In this document: positions 1 through 5,669 of the stretch, in pieces
Position numbering within the stretch: the stretch's first letter is position 1
Layout of the letters: every line of letters begins with the position of its first letter
Assembly: GCA_021732965.1 (NCBI GenBank)
Contig: JAKFVZ010000412.1
Location: 1-7,663 of the forward strand
DNA: 7,663 nt
Direction of reading: 5' to 3'
Source of the DNA: Reyranella sp.
Lineage (GTDB): Bacteria; Pseudomonadota; Alphaproteobacteria; Reyranellales; Reyranellaceae
Translations under genes and position numbers: made by a program
The notes under the pieces: generated by a model
The model's input: only the letters and a program-made list of their open reading frames with translations
The model's database searches: none
Told to the model about the DNA's origin: nothing

Positions 1-47
1 GGAGACAGGGCAGGCATCAGAACCTGAATGCTAATGGGATCAGGCAT
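1..47 (-). CDS. pdhB: Pyruvate dehydrogenase E1 beta subunit, N-terminal fragment (cut by window edge)
   Basis: Only the first 15 codons are inside the window. They read MPDPISIQVLMPALS, followed by CC, which is the start of a proline codon. The VLMPALSP pattern is the opening of a biotinyl/lipoyl domain. In many alphaproteobacteria the E1 beta subunit carries such a domain at its N terminus, unlike the E1 beta of most other bacteria. E1 beta pairs with E1 alpha to decarboxylate pyruvate on thiamine diphosphate. The ATG lies inside the end of pdhA, so the genes overlap by 8 bases and the start has no clear Shine-Dalgarno of its own; translational coupling to pdhA is inferred. The same lipoyl opening also occurs in E2 (pdhC), but the position directly after pdhA favours pdhB. 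The rest of the gene is outside the window. Confidence 0.8.
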   Translation of the reverse strand, partial: MPDPISIQVLMPALS

Positions 48-1095
48 CGACCAGAATGTCGGTCCACAGCTCCGACGGATCGGGCTCGGGACTGTGTTGA
101 GAGAATTCGGCGGCGTCGTTCACGATCTTGCGGATCTCCGCGTCGACCGCCTTGAGGCCGGCTTCGTCGACGATCTTGCCGTCGATCAGTCGCTTGCGGA
201 TCTGCTCGATCGGGTCGCGCTCGTTGCGGAACTTGTCGACCTCTTCCTTGCTCCGGTACTTCGCCGGATCGCTCATCGAATGGCCGCGATAGCGATAGGT
301 CTGCATCTCCAGGATGTACGGTCCCTGCCCGCTGCGGGCGTGCTCGATGGCCTTCTCGCCGGCCGCCCGGACCGCCAGCACGTCCATGCCGTCGACGCGC
401 TCGCCCGGGATGCCGAAGGCCTCGCCATGGCGATAGAGCTCTGTGGTCGCCGAGGCGCGCTCGACCGAGGTGCCCATGCCGTAGCGGTTGTTCTCAATGA
501 TGTAGACCACGGGCAGCTTCCAGAGTGCTGCCATGTTCATGGCCTCATAGACCTGGCCCTGGTTGGCGCTGCCGTCGCCGAAGTAGGTCAGCGAGACGTT
601 CTTGTCGCCATTGTACTTGTGCGCGAAGGCAAGACCGGTGCCGATCGGCACCTGGGCGCCGACGATGCCATGGCCGCCGTAGAAGCTCTTCTCGCGGCTG
701 AACATGTGCATCGAGCCGCCCTTGCCCTTCGAGTAGCCGCCGCTGCGGCCCGTCAGTTCGGCCATGACGCCCTTGGGGTCCATGCCGCAGGCCAGCATGT
801 GGCCGTGGTCGCGGTAGGAGGTGATGACGGCATCCTTGTCGCGCACGCTCGACTGCATGCCGACCACGACCGCTTCCTGGCCGATGTAGAGATGGCAGAA
901 GCCGCCGATCAGGCCCATGCCGTAGAGCTGGCCCGCCCGCTCCTCGAAGCGGCGGATCAGCAGCATGTCGCGATAGTAGGCCTTGAGTTCGTCGGGGGTG
1001 ACGCTGTTGTCGCCCGGCCCGGATGATTGCTTGGGAGGCGACTTCGCCTTGGCGGGAGAAGTATCGACTTTCGGCTTCGTGGCCGGCTTCGCCAT
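40..1095 (-). CDS. pdhA: Pyruvate dehydrogenase E1 component, alpha subunit
   Basis: This 351-residue protein is the thiamine-diphosphate-binding alpha chain of the alpha2beta2 E1 enzyme. With PdhB it decarboxylates pyruvate and passes the acetyl group to the lipoyl arms of the cytosolic pyruvate dehydrogenase complex. The dehydrogenase E1 domain begins near residue 35 (DELKAYYRDMLLIRRFEE). The ThDP/Mg motif is visible as GDGS at 173-176 with the asparagines of ENN at 201-203. The YRGHSMSDP loop at 269-277 is the conserved loop that is phosphorylated in the mitochondrial homologue. Residues 1-30 form a Lys/Pro/Ala/Ser-rich, probably flexible extension. The reading frame is open 26 codons further upstream. 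The ATG at 1093-1095 is preferred because GAGGGGA lies 5 bases before it and the E1 homology fits this start. pdhB follows with an 8-base overlap. Confidence 0.95.
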   Translation of the reverse strand: MAKPATKPKVDTSPAKAKSPPKQSSGPGDNSVTPDELKAYYRDMLLIRRFEERAGQLYGMGLIGGFCHLYIGQEAVVVGMQSSVRDKDAVITSYRDHGHMLACGMDPKGVMAELTGRSGGYSKGKGGSMHMFSREKSFYGGHGIVGAQVPIGTGLAFAHKYNGDKNVSLTYFGDGSANQGQVYEAMNMAALWKLPVVYIIENNRYGMGTSVERASATTELYRHGEAFGIPGERVDGMDVLAVRAAGEKAIEHARSGQGPYILEMQTYRYRGHSMSDPAKYRSKEEVDKFRNERDPIEQIRKRLIDGKIVDEAGLKAVDAEIRKIVNDAAEFSQHSPEPDPSELWTDILVDA

Positions 1096-1115
1096 GGCAG
1101 TCCCCTCGTGAACTC

Positions 1116-1132
1116 GCTTCGGCTTATAGCAT
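1116..1132 (-). promoter_or_regulatory. Candidate extended -10 promoter of pdhA
   Basis: Read on the minus strand, TGCTATAAG gives an extended -10 element (TG, one base, then TATAAG at 1123-1128). No convincing -35 hexamer lies 16-18 bases upstream, which suits an extended -10 promoter. Transcription would start near 1116, leaving about a 20-base leader that contains the pdhA ribosome binding site. This is a motif reading only. Confidence 0.35.
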
Positions 1133-1144
1133 TGCAGACGGCGA

Positions 1145-1172
1145 TGTGTTTGATCTAGCAGGAAAAAACACA
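1145..1172. repeat. Inverted repeat upstream of the pdhA promoter
   Basis: Two exact 7-base arms, TGTGTTT (1145-1151) and AAACACA (1166-1172), are separated by 14 bases. They lie just upstream of the candidate pdhA -10 element, roughly where an activator or repressor would bind. The spacing suits a dimeric DNA-binding protein better than a terminator, and there is no T-run after it in either direction. Which protein would bind is unknown. Confidence 0.4.
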
Positions 1173-1206
1173 CTCGACGCGCGTGCGCCGCAGCAATTGA
1201 GCGATT

Positions 1207-1216
1207 GTTTGCAAAC
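1207..1216. repeat. Short perfect palindrome GTTTGCAAAC in the ftsB-pdhA gap
   Basis: GTTTGCAAAC is its own reverse complement. It sits in the 200-base non-coding stretch between the FtsB-like gene and pdhA, about 110 bases upstream of the pdhA start. Ten-base palindromes of this kind can be operator cores, but a site this short can also occur by chance. Confidence 0.25.
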
Positions 1217-1295
1217 CATGGATCGCACCGGACAGTTTCTTTCAGATGACCGCGAGGCGAACCTTGAGCACGGCGTCATCCAGATCAAAACGTCG

Positions 1296-1595
1296 TCAGC
1301 GCGTCGGCATGAAGACGATGATGTCGTCCTTGCGGGAGAAGTTCAGCAGCACGCGCGCGCGCTCGTCCAGCATGTCCGGTTCAAGGCTCTGGTTGCGCAG
1401 GGCAGCAACACGCCGTTCCCAGATCTTGCGGGTGGCCTCGGCCTCCGCGAGGTTCTGTTCGGCTATCAGGACTTCGCGCTGGAGATGGGCCATGGCCAGC
1501 AGGCCACGGTCACCGTTCACCAGATGGTATCCGAAATAGCCGAATACCGTGGCGAAGATGACGGGAGCCAGAATCTGACGGGGTCTCAACAACAT
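1296..1595 (-). CDS. FtsB/DivIC-like septum formation initiator protein
   Basis: This 99-residue protein has the layout of the FtsB/DivIC family: a short cytoplasmic N terminus, one membrane segment at about 8-26 (ILAPVIFATVFGYFGYHLV), a coiled coil at about 30-66, and a C-terminal segment with LDERAR at 76-81, a pattern common in the alphaproteobacterial members. These bitopic proteins join the divisome and link FtsL and FtsQ to septal wall synthesis. In many alphaproteobacteria the gene lies between eno and pdhA, and its place just upstream of pdhA supports the call. An ATG seven codons upstream (1616) is possible. The ATG at 1593-1595 is preferred because AGGA lies 9 bases before it, while the upstream one has no ribosome binding site. 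A 200-base gap separates it from pdhA, so co-transcription is uncertain. Confidence 0.85.
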   Translation of the reverse strand: MLLRPRQILAPVIFATVFGYFGYHLVNGDRGLLAMAHLQREVLIAEQNLAEAEATRKIWERRVAALRNQSLEPDMLDERARVLLNFSRKDDIIVFMPTR

Positions 1596-1619
1596 ATGCT
1601 GCGTTCCTGCAAGCATATG
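1593..1619. repeat. Inverted repeat covering the FtsB-like gene start
   Basis: Exact 8-base arms CATATGCT (1593-1600) and AGCATATG (1612-1619) are separated by 11 bases. The left arm contains the chosen start codon and the loop contains the AGGA ribosome binding site (1605-1608, read on the minus strand). If transcribed whole, the hairpin could hide the initiation region; as DNA it could be an operator. A further direct copy of CAACATAT occurs at 1590-1597 and 1621-1628. Confidence 0.4.
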
Positions 1620-1638
1620 GCAACATATTGTGGCCTTC

Positions 1639-1644
1639 CGTCAA
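1639..1644 (-). promoter_or_regulatory. Possible -35 element for the FtsB-like gene
   Basis: TTGACG on the minus strand matches the -35 consensus at five of six bases. The hexamers 17-19 bases downstream (GCCATA, CCATAT, CATATG) are poor -10 matches, so the promoter is tentative. If real, transcription would begin close to or inside the ribosome binding site region, which would favour the downstream ATG at 1595 over the one at 1616. Confidence 0.25.
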
Positions 1645-1682
1645 GATTTTTCGTTTAATTGGAGGCCCTTAGCGGCTTTTGC

Positions 1683-1686
1683 GAGG
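1683..1686 (+). promoter_or_regulatory. Ribosome binding site deciding the GST start
   Basis: GAGG lies 8 bases before the ATG at 1695. The frame also offers an upstream TTG at 1659, but that codon lacks a ribosome binding site and would add 12 residues that do not belong to the thioredoxin-like fold. Confidence 0.5.
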
Positions 1687-1694
1687 CTGACCAC

Positions 1695-2342
1695 ATGAGC
1701 GGACTGATCGTCTGGACCTACGACTGGGTGCCCAAGGGTCCGCGCGGCTTCGTTCGCGATCTGCGGCTGCGATGGGCCTGCGAGGAAGCCGGCCTTCCCT
1801 ATTCCGTGCGCACCGTGCCGTTCGATGGGCGCAAGACCAATCACCTGGCGCAGCAGCCGTTCGGCCAGGTGCCCTTCCTGACCGATGGCGACCTGGAACT
1901 GTTCGAGAGCGGCGCCGGGCTGATGCATCTCGCCCGCAAGAGCGAAAAGCTGATGCCGCGCGATCCTGCCGGGGAAGTGGCGACCTTGGAATGGATGTTC
2001 GCCGCGCTCAACTCGATCGAGATGGTGAGCGTGCCATGGTGGTTCCTGACCATGACGGGCCAGCAGGACAATGCCCTGACCGGCTGGATGGGCAACCGGC
2101 TCGACCAGCTCGAGAAGGTACTGGGCGGGCGGCAATGGTTGGCAGCCGATCGTTTCACCGCAGCCGACCTGCTGATGGCGGACGTCCTGCGCGTCGGCAA
2201 GGTCCGCGCCTTCGGCGACCGGCCGGCGACCGAAGCCTACGTGACCCGAATCACCGACCGACCCGCTTTCAAGAAGGTCCACGCCGACCAGATGGCACAT
2301 TTCGCGGCGGGCGACGCGAAAAGAGCGGCAGCTGACTCTTAA
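1695..2342 (+). CDS. Glutathione S-transferase-like protein
   Basis: This 215-residue protein has the two-domain glutathione transferase plan and the usual family length. The N-terminal thioredoxin-like domain covers about residues 3-82. It contains QVPFL at 58-62, with the cis-proline, and ES at 71-72, which usually contacts the gamma-glutamyl part of glutathione. The helical C-terminal domain has FTAADLLMADVL at 154-165, the N-capping box region typical of the fold. A canonical catalytic Ser, Tyr or Cys near residues 8-16 is not obvious (WTYDWVPKGPRG), so the activity is uncertain; conjugation, isomerisation or peroxide reduction are all possible. It is divergent from the FtsB-like gene and converges tail to tail on the EamA exporter, sharing TTAA at the two stop codons. 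No clear promoter was found in the 99-base upstream gap. Confidence 0.85.
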   Translation: MSGLIVWTYDWVPKGPRGFVRDLRLRWACEEAGLPYSVRTVPFDGRKTNHLAQQPFGQVPFLTDGDLELFESGAGLMHLARKSEKLMPRDPAGEVATLEWMFAALNSIEMVSVPWWFLTMTGQQDNALTGWMGNRLDQLEKVLGGRQWLAADRFTAADLLMADVLRVGKVRAFGDRPATEAYVTRITDRPAFKKVHADQMAHFAAGDAKRAAADS

Positions 2343-3226
2343 TCAGCTTGTGCGCCGGGCTTGAGCGCCCACCACAGGCCGGCGAGGACACAAGCGAGCC
2401 CCAGCAGCGCGGCGACCGGCAGCGGCTCGCCCAATAGCAGTGTGCCGCCCAGTGCCGCCGTCACGGGACCGAGGCCCAGGAAGATCGTGACCAGGGTCGG
2501 CGGTGCGTTGCCCAGCGCATAGACCCACAGGAAAAAGCCGATCCCACTCGAAACGCCGATGAAGACGATGGCCGCGATGTCGCTGCCGCTGAAGTGCGGC
2601 CAGGTGAGAAAAAATCCCTCGCTGGCGGCCACACTGGCCAATGCCAGCACCGCCACGAACATGGCGAAGGCCGTGACGTGCAGCGCCGAGTAGCGCGCGA
2701 CGTAGGGTCCATAGAAGATGGAGCAGACGGCGCCGCACAAAGCCGATCCCAGCGCAGCCAGCGTGCCGAGCCAGACCGAGCCGTGCTGCGGTTGGGCCGC
2801 CATCGCCGCCCCACCCAGAGCGATGGCCACTCCGACGAAGGTGAGGAGCGAGCCGCCGACCTTGGCTGGCGTGAAGCGCTCGCGGCCGAGCCGCGCCGAC
2901 AGGATCATCGTCATCAGCGGGAAGGTCGAGAATAGCAGCGAGGCGCGCGCCCCGGGGATGTGCTGCAAGGAGTAATTTAGCAGCACCATCAGCGCTGCGA
3001 ATTGACCAATACCCAGAAGGCCGATCGGCACGAGATCGCGCGGGGCGATGGTTCGCCAGGGCCGCAGCCACAGCGCCGGCACAAGGCAGACGAGACCGAT
3101 CAGGTAGCGCAGGAAGCCGAGCGACCCCGGTCCGGCCGCGTCGACGACGTAGCGCGTCGCCACCATGGCGGCGCCGACCTGGATGCCGGTGCCGGCCGCG
3201 GCCCAGAGCGGGCCGGGACGGTTCAC
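2339..3226 (-). CDS. EamA/DMT-family membrane exporter
   Basis: This 295-residue, strongly hydrophobic protein has about ten membrane segments arranged as two EamA repeats. The second repeat carries a very typical ending: ALGNAPPTLVTIFLGLGPV, then GGTLLLGEPLP and a last hydrophobic helix. Drug/metabolite transporters of this kind export amino acids, metabolites or toxic compounds across the inner membrane, and the substrate here cannot be read from sequence. The start is taken as GTG at 3224-3226, which overlaps the TGA of the MarR-GNAT gene as GTGA. No strong ribosome binding site precedes it, so coupling to the upstream gene is likely. The frame stays open far upstream, but that part is a shadow of the MarR-GNAT gene. 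An internal ATG 20 codons in would delete much of the first membrane helix. Confidence 0.87.
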   Translation of the reverse strand: MNRPGPLWAAAGTGIQVGAAMVATRYVVDAAGPGSLGFLRYLIGLVCLVPALWLRPWRTIAPRDLVPIGLLGIGQFAALMVLLNYSLQHIPGARASLLFSTFPLMTMILSARLGRERFTPAKVGGSLLTFVGVAIALGGAAMAAQPQHGSVWLGTLAALGSALCGAVCSIFYGPYVARYSALHVTAFAMFVAVLALASVAASEGFFLTWPHFSGSDIAAIVFIGVSSGIGFFLWVYALGNAPPTLVTIFLGLGPVTAALGGTLLLGEPLPVAALLGLACVLAGLWWALKPGAQAD

Positions 3227-4152
3227 AGGTCGAGGTTCCAGAACTGCCCGACCAGCTTCTTGCCGAAGCTGTCGTGCTTCTCTTCCTTGATCAGCCGGAA
3301 TCCCGCGGCGACGTAGATCTTGCGCGCCGAGACCAGGATGTCGTTGGTCCACAGCATCAGTTTCTTGTAGCCCTTGGCGCGAGCATCCTCGATGCAGGCC
3401 GCGACCAGGGCCTGGCCGATGCCGAGGCCGCGTGCCGTCGACTCGACGTACAGCATGCGGAGCTGCCCCGTGCTCTTGCCCGCGCGCACGAGGAACACCG
3501 AACCCACGATCTCGCCGTTGCGCTCGGCAATCCAGCAATTGTCGGACTTCGGATCGAACTTCTTGATGAACTTCGCCGAGATCTCCGCCAGCATCGCCTC
3601 GAAGGTACCGTCCCAGCCGAACTCGTTGGCATAGAGCTGGGTCTGGCGGCGGATGATCCAGCCCATGTCGCCCGGCTGGTGCGGCCGTAGCGTAAAGGGC
3701 ACACGCTTCTCCGGCGGCTCGTCGAGCAGCTTCTCGACCGTCTCCAGTGCCTTCACCAGTTTGTCCTGTCGCTCCACCGGCAATTCGGCGAGCAGCATGG
3801 CAATGTCCTGCCGCGACTGCTCGTTCATGGCGCCCCAGAGCTTCTGGCCCTTTGCCGTCAGCGTAAGCTCGGTCTGGCGCTTGTCGGATTGCGAGCGCGT
3901 TCGGGCGACGCAGCCCCTCTTCTCCAACCCTTTCAGCATGCGGCTGACATAGCCGGGGTCGAGGCTGAGGTCGCGGCACAGCTCCTGCGCAGTCGGCCGA
4001 TCGCGGTTGGCGATCTCGTAGACCAGCCGGCCCTCGGGCAACGTGAACGGGCTGTGAAGGAGGGTCTCTTCCAGCACCCCGATGCGGCGGGTGTAGAAGC
4101 GCGAGAAACGACGCACCGCCTCGATGCGGGACGCGAGCGACGACGCTGCCAT
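3223..4152 (-). CDS. MarR-type transcriptional regulator fused to GNAT N-acetyltransferase
   Basis: This 309-residue two-domain protein starts with a MarR winged helix-turn-helix at about residues 5-145. The likely recognition helix is at 62-78 (LSLDPGYVSRMLKGLEKRG) and the wing contains SDKRQTELTLT at 89-99. A GNAT acetyltransferase domain follows at about 152-309. Its acetyl-CoA pyrophosphate loop is visible as RGLGIG at 241-246, and YVAAGFRL at 280-287 marks the usual C-terminal beta-bulge region. MarR-GNAT fusions are a known architecture in proteobacteria, and the acetylated substrate is usually unknown. GGGAG lies about 6 bases before the ATG. Downstream, the EamA exporter overlaps by GTGA. 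An 18-bp perfect palindrome 27 bases upstream of the start suggests autorepression. The combined gene pair may sense, acetylate and export one compound class; that link is inference. Confidence 0.93.
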   Translation of the reverse strand: MAASSLASRIEAVRRFSRFYTRRIGVLEETLLHSPFTLPEGRLVYEIANRDRPTAQELCRDLSLDPGYVSRMLKGLEKRGCVARTRSQSDKRQTELTLTAKGQKLWGAMNEQSRQDIAMLLAELPVERQDKLVKALETVEKLLDEPPEKRVPFTLRPHQPGDMGWIIRRQTQLYANEFGWDGTFEAMLAEISAKFIKKFDPKSDNCWIAERNGEIVGSVFLVRAGKSTGQLRMLYVESTARGLGIGQALVAACIEDARAKGYKKLMLWTNDILVSARKIYVAAGFRLIKEEKHDSFGKKLVGQFWNLDL

Positions 4153-4175
4153 GACAATCTCCCGATATGGTTGCC

Positions 4176-4204
4176 ATGGTCAATCAATTGATTGACTTCG
4201 TCAA
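4176..4204 (-). promoter_or_regulatory. Candidate promoter of the MarR-GNAT/EamA operon
   Basis: On the minus strand TTGACG (4199-4204) is a strong -35 match. A 17-base spacer leads to GACCAT (4176-4181), a weak -10 match. The palindrome fills the spacer and touches the -10, the usual layout for repression by promoter occlusion. Confidence 0.4.
4179..4196. promoter_or_regulatory. Probable MarR operator: 18-bp perfect palindrome
   Basis: GTCAATCAATTGATTGAC reads the same on both strands with no spacer or mismatch. Its length, A/T-rich core and TCAA/TTGA half-site pattern resemble known MarR-family operators. It lies 27 bases upstream of the MarR-GNAT start and just downstream of a TTGACG -35 candidate, so a bound dimer would block that promoter. 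Binding by the neighbouring regulator is inferred from position. Confidence 0.75.
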
Positions 4205-4222
4205 CTATTAGAACCGAGTCAT

Positions 4223-4248
4223 GAAAAAGGGCCGCCGCAGCGACCCTT
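4223..4248 (-). terminator. Intrinsic terminator of eno
   Basis: On the minus strand a 9-bp stem (AAGGGTCGC paired with GCGGCCCTT, with one G-T wobble) closes a 4-base TGCG loop. The last T of the stem begins a run of five T. It starts 22 bases after the eno stop codon. There is no T-run in the plus direction, so it acts one way. It separates eno from the MarR-GNAT promoter just downstream. Confidence 0.8.
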
Positions 4249-4270
4249 GATCATTCCGTTCCAGCCGGCG

Positions 4271-5548
4271 CTACCCGCGCAGGATCGACGTGCCGGCGTA
4301 GCGGGCCTGGGTGCCGAGCTGCTCCTCGATGCGCAGGAGCTGGTTGTACTTGGCGAGGCGATCCGAGCGCGACAGCGAGCCGGTCTTGATCTGGCCGCAG
4401 TTGGTGGCGACGGCGAGGTCGGCGATGGTCGAATCCTCGGTCTCGCCCGAGCGGTGGGACATCACCGCGCCGTAGCTCGCATTGCGCGCCATGGACACGG
4501 CTTCCATCGTCTCTGTCAGCGTGCCGATCTGGTTCACCTTGACCAGGATCGCGTTGGCGAGCCCGTCCTTGATCCCCTGCTCCAGGCGCTTCGGATTGGT
4601 GACGAACAGGTCGTCGCCGACCAGCTGGATCTTCTTGCCGAGCTTGTCGGTGATGGCCTTCCAGCCCTTCATGTCGTCCTCGGCCATGCCGTCCTCGATC
4701 GATACGATCGGGTAGCGCTTCACGAGATCGGCGTAGTAGTCGACCATGCCGGCGGCATCGAACGACTTGCCCTCGCCCTCCATCTCGTACTTGCCCTTCT
4801 TGAAGAACTCGGTCGAGGCCGGGTCGAGCGCCAGCATCACGTCCTCGCCGGGCTTGTAGCCGGCCTTCTCGATCGCCTTCATGACGAAGGACAGGGCCTC
4901 GTCGGCCGTCGCGAGGTTCGGCGCGAAGCCGCCCTCGTCGCCCACGTTGGTGTTGTGGCCGGCGTCGTGCAGCTGCCCGCGCAGCGCGTGGAACACCTCC
5001 GCGCCCATGCGCAGCGCGTCGGCGAAGCGATCCGCCTTCACCGGCATGATCATGAATTCCTGGATGTCGATCGGGTTGTCGGCATGGGCGCCGCCGTTGA
5101 TGATGTTCATCAGCGGCACCGGCAGCACCGAGGCCTGGCTGCCCCCGACATAGCGGTAGAGCGGCAGGCCGCTTTCCATCGCGGCGGCCTTGGCGACGGC
5201 CAGCGAGACGCCGAGGATCGCGTTGGCGCCGAGGCGACCCTTGTTCGGGGTACCGTCGAGCTCGATCAGGGCGCGGTCGATCTTGATCTGCTCCAGCGCG
5301 TCGAGGCCGGACAGCAGGTCCATGATCTCGCCGTTCACGGCGGCGACGGCCTTCAGCACGCCCTTGCCGCCATAGCGCTTCTTGTCGCCGTCGCGCAGCT
5401 CGACCGCCTCGTGCGCGCCGGTCGAGGCGCCGGACGGGACGGCCGCGCGGCCGACCGCGCCGCTGTCGAGTTCGACCTCGACTTCGACGGTGGGATTGCC
5501 ACGGCTGTCGAGGATTTCGCGGCCGCGGACTTCGGCTATGGCGCTCAT
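4271..5548 (-). CDS. eno: Enolase (phosphopyruvate hydratase)
   Basis: This 425-residue protein interconverts 2-phosphoglycerate and phosphoenolpyruvate in glycolysis and gluconeogenesis, and is usually a cytosolic homodimer with Mg2+. It is full length for the family. Visible landmarks are REILDSRGNPT at 10-20, the mobile SGASTG loop at 39-44, GDEGGF at 203-208 with the catalytic Glu205, metal ligands in LDPASTEF (Asp242), SIEDG (Glu285) and GDD (311-313), the catalytic Lys337 inside the signature LVKVNQIGTLTETM at 335-348, and SHRSGETED at 364-372. The frame is open 41 codons further upstream, but the ATG at 5546-5548 matches the family N terminus and has AGGAG 8 bases before it. It is divergent from the nitrile hydratase operon and ends at its own intrinsic terminator. 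Confidence 0.98.
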   Translation of the reverse strand: MSAIAEVRGREILDSRGNPTVEVEVELDSGAVGRAAVPSGASTGAHEAVELRDGDKKRYGGKGVLKAVAAVNGEIMDLLSGLDALEQIKIDRALIELDGTPNKGRLGANAILGVSLAVAKAAAMESGLPLYRYVGGSQASVLPVPLMNIINGGAHADNPIDIQEFMIMPVKADRFADALRMGAEVFHALRGQLHDAGHNTNVGDEGGFAPNLATADEALSFVMKAIEKAGYKPGEDVMLALDPASTEFFKKGKYEMEGEGKSFDAAGMVDYYADLVKRYPIVSIEDGMAEDDMKGWKAITDKLGKKIQLVGDDLFVTNPKRLEQGIKDGLANAILVKVNQIGTLTETMEAVSMARNASYGAVMSHRSGETEDSTIADLAVATNCGQIKTGSLSRSDRLAKYNQLLRIEEQLGTQARYAGTSILRG

Positions 5549-5566
5549 GAGAAAAACTCCTGTTGG

Positions 5567-5585
5567 GCGGGCCTCTCTAGCCCGC
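5567..5585. repeat. GC-rich inverted repeat around the eno -10 region
   Basis: Exact 6-base arms GCGGGC and GCCCGC are separated by 7 bases. The candidate eno -10 hexamer falls within the 7-base spacer and the first base of one arm. It could be a regulator site, but arms this short in GC-rich DNA may be chance. Confidence 0.25.
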
Positions 5586-5603
5586 GCGGACGGCGGGGAG
5601 CAA
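5575..5603 (-). promoter_or_regulatory. Candidate eno promoter
   Basis: On the minus strand TTGCTC (5598-5603), a 17-base spacer and CTAGAG (5575-5580) form a plausible housekeeping promoter 27 bases before the eno ATG. The -10 lies within the centre and one arm of an inverted repeat, GCGGGC (5567-5572) and GCCCGC (5580-5585). Confidence 0.4.
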
Positions 5604-5632
5604 GTGACGCGATGGCGCGCGTTTCCTATACT
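5604..5632 (+). promoter_or_regulatory. Candidate promoter of the nitrile hydratase operon
   Basis: GTGACG (5604-5609), a 17-base spacer and TATACT (5627-5632) form a good sigma-70-like promoter. Transcription would start near 5639, leaving a leader of about 30 bases that includes GGGAG before the alpha subunit ATG. Its -35 directly abuts the -35 of the divergent eno promoter candidate. Confidence 0.5.
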
Positions 5633-5669
5633 TGCTGGCCAGAATTGACGCCGCCTGGGAGAAAACGAC

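Noticed and set aside
28..1026. Long plus-strand open frame (332 codons) opposite pdhA
   Set aside because: It is antisense to a clear pdhA. Its product is low-complexity, rich in Ala, Val, Asp and His, as expected from the reverse frame of GC-rich coding DNA.
1245..1280. Inverted repeat GATGAC/GTCATC after the FtsB-like gene as a terminator
   Set aside because: The arms are only 6 bases with a 24-base loop and no following T-run; likely chance.
1023..1658. Plus-strand 211-codon frame across the pdhA start, the gap and the FtsB-like gene
   Set aside because: It runs antisense to two supported genes and shows no family features. The FtsB-like protein on the other strand has clear membrane and coiled-coil features.
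1659..1694. Upstream TTG start for the GST-like protein
   Set aside because: There is no ribosome binding site before the TTG, while the ATG at 1695 has GAGG at a good distance and matches the start of the thioredoxin-like fold.
2339..4183. One 614-codon minus-strand protein including the exporter
   Set aside because: Only the last 295 codons encode the EamA protein. The N-terminal part is an out-of-frame reading of the MarR-GNAT gene and has no domain of its own, so this is not a real fusion.
5635..5642. Palindrome CTGGCCAG in the nitrile hydratase leader
   Set aside because: Eight bases are too few to support an operator in GC-rich DNA, and there is no second copy.
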